The notes below the pieces were generated by a model, which searched no databases, was not told where the DNA came from, and saw only the letters and a program-made list of their open reading frames with translations. Below, piece by piece: positions 6,570 to 8,800 of a stretch of DNA of 8,800 nt; positions within the stretch are counted from its first letter, which is position 1; every line of letters begins with the position of its first letter. The stretch is from Candidatus Rokuibacteriota bacterium (lineage in GTDB: Bacteria > Methylomirabilota > Methylomirabilia > Rokubacteriales > CSP1-6), in assembly GCA_003221435.1 (NCBI GenBank), contig QHRS01000205.1, positions 1 through 8,800 of the forward strand, in the 5' to 3' direction. Position numbers and translations under genes: made by a program.

Positions 6570-7705
6570 GTGGAGCGACGGTCGTCGTCGCGGGTGGTCT
6601 GGCCGGTCGCGCGTGGGAGCAGGGCTCGCTCGGGAACATCTACGGCGGGCCGGCGTTTGAGCCGTGGCGCGCCTGGCGCAGCGGCCGTCACCGTGGCTCG
6701 CTGGCCGTGGTGGCCGCCGCCATTCTCGCGAGCAATCCCCACAACTCGCAGCCGTGGTTGTACCGCGTCGGTGAGCGGCGCGTCGAACTCTTTGCTGACC
6801 CCGCCCGTAATCTCGGCACCATCGATCCCTTCCGACGGGAGATGCACCTCGGCCTGGGGTGCGCCGTCGAGAACATGGCACTCGCTGCCCGCGGTCTCGG
6901 CTACCGGCCGCACGTGGCGCTCAGGCCCCATCCCGCGCACGGCGCGCTGATCGCGCGCGTGGATCTCACCGAGAGTGCCCCGGAGGCCAGCGTTCACTTT
7001 CGCGCCATTCCCGAGCGCCACACGAACCGGGCCGCGTACGAGCGGGGCCGTCTGCTGCCGCGCGTGGTGCTGAGCGCCTTCGGCGCTCAAGTCGCGAGCC
7101 CCGATACACGACTGATCCTGCTCGATGCGGCGAGTGCCGAGGGCACACTCTTCGCGGAAGCCACGGTCCACGCGACTCGGCAGTTCGTGGCGGACGCCGA
7201 GATGAGCCGGGACAGCCACCGCTGGTTCCGGCACGCTCTCGACGAGGTCAACCGCTACCGCGATGGCGTGACCACGCTCGCGGCGGGCCTCCCGGAGTCG
7301 ACCTTGCGGCTGGCGCTGATGATGCCGAGGCGCTTGATCGGCGACCCGGGTCAGGCGTGGCTCGCCGCTACGCGCGACCGCCATTGCCGCACGGCGCCGA
7401 TGTTTGGCTTGATTGCGGTGCGGAACCCGGCCGATGTCACACAGCTGTTCGAGGCCGGACGACTCTGGCAGCGCGTTCACCTCGAGGCGGTCGGTCAGGG
7501 CGTCGCGATGCAGCCGCTCAACCAGCTCATGGAGATCGCTGACCGCGAGCGCGCGCTGGGACGCTCCCCGGAGGCGGCGCGACACCTTGCTCGCATGGTG
7601 GGCGATGACAGATTCCGGACTGTGTTCGGCTTTCGGTGCGGGTACGCCGTAAGACCGGCCCCGCCATCGCCCCGACGCGGCGTGAATGCCGTGTTGATTG
7701 CGTAG
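6515..7705 (+). CDS. Tat-exported nitroreductase-fold (Acg-like) FMN oxidoreductase
   Basis: A 396-residue protein with a twin-arginine signal (LTRRRFLGKTG at 5-15, then a hydrophobic stretch with GATVVVAGGLAG), so it is exported folded, probably with its cofactor. The catalytic part shows ASNPHNSQPWLYRV (72-85), the FMN-contact loop of nitroreductase-like proteins, and PERHTNRAAY (166-175), typical of the Acg/Rv2032-like branch. It ends with FRTVFGFRCGYAVRPAPPSPRRG, the usual C-terminus of this branch. Start ATG 6515 has GGGAGG five bases upstream. Known relatives bind FMN but some lack nitroreductase activity, so the reaction is unknown. The leader, ribosome site and first 18 codons are duplicated 503 bp upstream. 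The next gene starts 14 bp after the stop, so cotranscription is likely. Confidence 0.88.
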   Translation: MAETLTRRRFLGKTGFIACGATVVVAGGLAGRAWEQGSLGNIYGGPAFEPWRAWRSGRHRGSLAVVAAAILASNPHNSQPWLYRVGERRVELFADPARNLGTIDPFRREMHLGLGCAVENMALAARGLGYRPHVALRPHPAHGALIARVDLTESAPEASVHFRAIPERHTNRAAYERGRLLPRVVLSAFGAQVASPDTRLILLDAASAEGTLFAEATVHATRQFVADAEMSRDSHRWFRHALDEVNRYRDGVTTLAAGLPESTLRLALMMPRRLIGDPGQAWLAATRDRHCRTAPMFGLIAVRNPADVTQLFEAGRLWQRVHLEAVGQGVAMQPLNQLMEIADRERALGRSPEAARHLARMVGDDRFRTVFGFRCGYAVRPAPPSPRRGVNAVLIA

Positions 7706-7719
7706 TATAGGCACCGTGC

Positions 7720-8625
7720 ATGGCGCACAGGACGGCGGCGCAGAACGCGATCCGCGCTCTCTGCGCGCGCTTCGGCTGTCTCATTTGCGCTCTGCTCGTT
7801 GCGACCAGCGCCCACGCGTTGCCGAGTACCTCGAGCGCGCCTCACCTGACGGTGGGCCTGGTCTCTGAACATGCCGCGATCACACCTGGCCAGGATTTCT
7901 GGATCGGCGTGAACTTCTCTCTCGAGCCGGGCTGGCATGTGTACTGGGTCAACCCGGGTGATTCGGGTGAACCCCCCCGCGTGGCTTGGAAACTGCCCGC
8001 CGGTTTCCACGCCGGTGCCATTCAATGGCCGCGGCCTGAACGGATCATGGTGCCGCCGCTCGTCGACTACGGGTATCACGGAGCGGTGCTGCTGATGGCG
8101 CTCATCCACGCTGCGCCGGATGCACGGACCGGCAAGCCCGCCGAGCTCGCGGCCGGCGTGAGTTGGGTGGTGTGTCGCGAGGTCTGCATTCCCGGTAAAG
8201 CCCAGTTGGGCAGGTCCCTTCCTGTGACACGGCACGCTGAAATCAACGCGAGACAGCACGCGGTCTTTGAGGCTACCCGGCGGCTCTTGCCCAAACCCGC
8301 GCCGGCCGGGTGGAAAACCACCGCGCGACTCGAAGGCGATCAGTTCGTCATCACCGTAGAAAACGGACACCCGACACGCCCGGCAGACTTCTTCCCCCTT
8401 GCGGGGCAGCAAATCGCGAATGCGGCTCCCAAGCGCGTGGAAGCGTTCGATCGAGGTGTTCGCATTGTGGTGAAGACGGCCGAACAGCTATTGCGAACGC
8501 CCGCCACTCTCGCAGGTGTGCTGGTGCTCGCGCGGGGAGCAAGCTACGTCATCGAGGCGCCGATCATGCCAACTGCAGCACCCCCTTCCGGGGATCCTCG
8601 CTCGTCCGACCCGTCGCGACAGTGA
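7720..8625 (+). CDS. Secreted DsbD N-terminal-type (thiol-disulfide) domain protein
   Basis: A 301-residue exported protein. Residues 1-34 form a signal peptide (Arg-containing start, CLICALLVATSAHA, cleavage before LPS). The mature part matches the DsbD/ScsB N-terminal domain family (PF11412-like): SLEPGWHVYWVNPGDSGEPP, then GAIQWPRPERIMVPPLVDYG and WVVCREVCIPGKAQLG. Cys152 and Cys156 form a CXXXC pair at the position of the redox cysteines. A second beta domain ends near 285 and is followed by a Pro/Ser tail. Full-length DsbD proteins continue with an eight-helix CcdA-like membrane domain and a thioredoxin domain. Both are absent here, so this is a stand-alone periplasmic electron-transfer domain or a truncated DsbD. 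The stop TGA overlaps GTG 8622. A role in delivering or receiving reducing power in the periplasm is inferred. Confidence 0.85.
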   Translation: MAHRTAAQNAIRALCARFGCLICALLVATSAHALPSTSSAPHLTVGLVSEHAAITPGQDFWIGVNFSLEPGWHVYWVNPGDSGEPPRVAWKLPAGFHAGAIQWPRPERIMVPPLVDYGYHGAVLLMALIHAAPDARTGKPAELAAGVSWVVCREVCIPGKAQLGRSLPVTRHAEINARQHAVFEATRRLLPKPAPAGWKTTARLEGDQFVITVENGHPTRPADFFPLAGQQIANAAPKRVEAFDRGVRIVVKTAEQLLRTPATLAGVLVLARGASYVIEAPIMPTAAPPSGDPRSSDPSRQ

Positions 8626-8726
8626 TCACGTTGACCTTGCTCGGCGGGCTCCGCATGCCCGAGAGCCTGAGCCCGCAAACGGTCCTGGATGCGCTCAACA
8701 ATTGGCGGTCGAAAGGAAGGAACTGA
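8622..8726 (+). CDS. Possible 34-residue ORF coupled to both neighbours
   Basis: GTG 8622 overlaps the stop of the DsbD-like gene (GTGA) and its own stop TGA (8724-8726) overlaps the ATG at 8726 (TGATG). It would encode a hydrophobic start with ITLTLLGGLRMPESL, then a polar end (SPQTVLDALNNWRSKGRN). LLGGLxxxxMP faintly recalls the first membrane helix of DsbD (LLGGLxLNLMPC), so it may be a remnant of a lost membrane domain. It could instead be a real small protein or merely an open spacer. The downstream ribosome site (GGAAGG at 8715-8720) lies inside its end. Confidence 0.35.
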   Translation: MITLTLLGGLRMPESLSPQTVLDALNNWRSKGRN

Positions 8727-8800
8727 TGAAGCATCTCGTGTCGGTCACCGTCGGGTGTGTGTTGCTGGTGTTGCTGGCCCGAGCCGGATGGGCAGCTCGC
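8726..8800 (+). CDS. Start of an exported protein, cut by window edge
   Basis: ATG 8726 follows a strong AAAGGAAGG ribosome site and overlaps the preceding stop by one base. The 25 visible residues are a Sec signal peptide: MKHLVSVTVGCVLLVLLARA, then GWAAR with an Ala-x-Ala-type cleavage region. The mature protein lies outside the window, so its function is not visible. Given its position after a DsbD-type domain, a thioredoxin or redoxin-like protein is a reasonable guess, and only a guess. Confidence 0.6.
   Translation, partial: MKHLVSVTVGCVLLVLLARAGWAAR

Noticed and set aside
6012..6950. Long open frame starting at the duplicated Tat signal, apparently 312 residues
   Set aside because: Only the first 18 codons are meaningful. 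The rest is Arg/Pro/Ser-rich noise through a noncoding stretch and an out-of-phase reading of the real gene.
6335..7714. 459-residue minus-strand ORF opposite the nitroreductase-like gene
   Set aside because: It is the antisense shadow of a recognisable gene, with low-complexity composition and no domain pattern.

Overview
The window is GC-rich throughout (clearly above 60 percent by eye) and comes from a diderm bacterium. It carries a LpxL/HtrB-type lipid A acyltransferase homologue, a Tat-exported oxidoreductase, periplasmic proteins and a membrane pyrophosphatase. The gene mix and protein style suggest a soil or sediment lineage such as Candidatus Rokubacteria (Methylomirabilota) or a relative. 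That is an inference from general resemblance, not a demonstrated placement. I see no rRNA, tRNA, CRISPR array, transposase, integrase or phage gene.

Region 1 (about 1-3927, plus strand) is a tightly packed run of four genes. In order they are the 3' two thirds or more of a membrane-bound proton-pumping pyrophosphatase, a DedA-family membrane protein, a lysophospholipid/lipid A acyltransferase with no usable start codon, and a small exported protein of unknown function. Junctions are 6 bp or less, or overlap, so the run is probably one transcript. It closes with a perfect 16-bp hairpin that lies between convergent genes. The common theme is the membrane and envelope: ion gradient, lipid scrambling or transport, and lipid acylation.

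Region 2 (3968-5858) holds two divergently transcribed genes around a control region of about 180-210 bp. On the minus strand is a small secreted protein split into two frames (signal-peptide half 4209-4382, C-terminal half 3968-4216). On the plus strand is a MltD-like murein transglycosylase with a C-terminal LysM domain. Its signal peptide lies in a different frame from its catalytic domain. A fair sigma70-like promoter faces the minus-strand gene.

Region 3 (5859-6514) is the most unusual stretch. A perfect 142-bp direct repeat (5925-6066 and 6428-6569) contains the untranslated leader, ribosome binding site and first 18 codons of the downstream gene. The copies flank 361 bp that hold no convincing gene but several strong hairpins. 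At the left edge of each copy sits a GCCGGC palindrome whose 7-bp core is in opposite orientation in the two copies.

Region 4 (6515-8800, plus strand) encodes periplasmic redox functions. It has a Tat-exported Acg-like nitroreductase-fold protein, a secreted DsbD N-terminal-type domain protein with a CXXXC pair, a 34-codon ORF joined to both neighbours by stop/start overlaps, and the signal peptide of a further gene that runs off the window.

Several reading frames here are disrupted (the transglycosylase, the small minus-strand protein, the acyltransferase start and the truncated gene copy). Either the assembly has indel and duplication errors or this locus is degrading; sequence alone cannot separate these. 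I did not find a convincing new multi-gene system. The best leads are the repeat with the inverted palindrome core, the hairpin-rich insert and the divergent pyrophosphatase.
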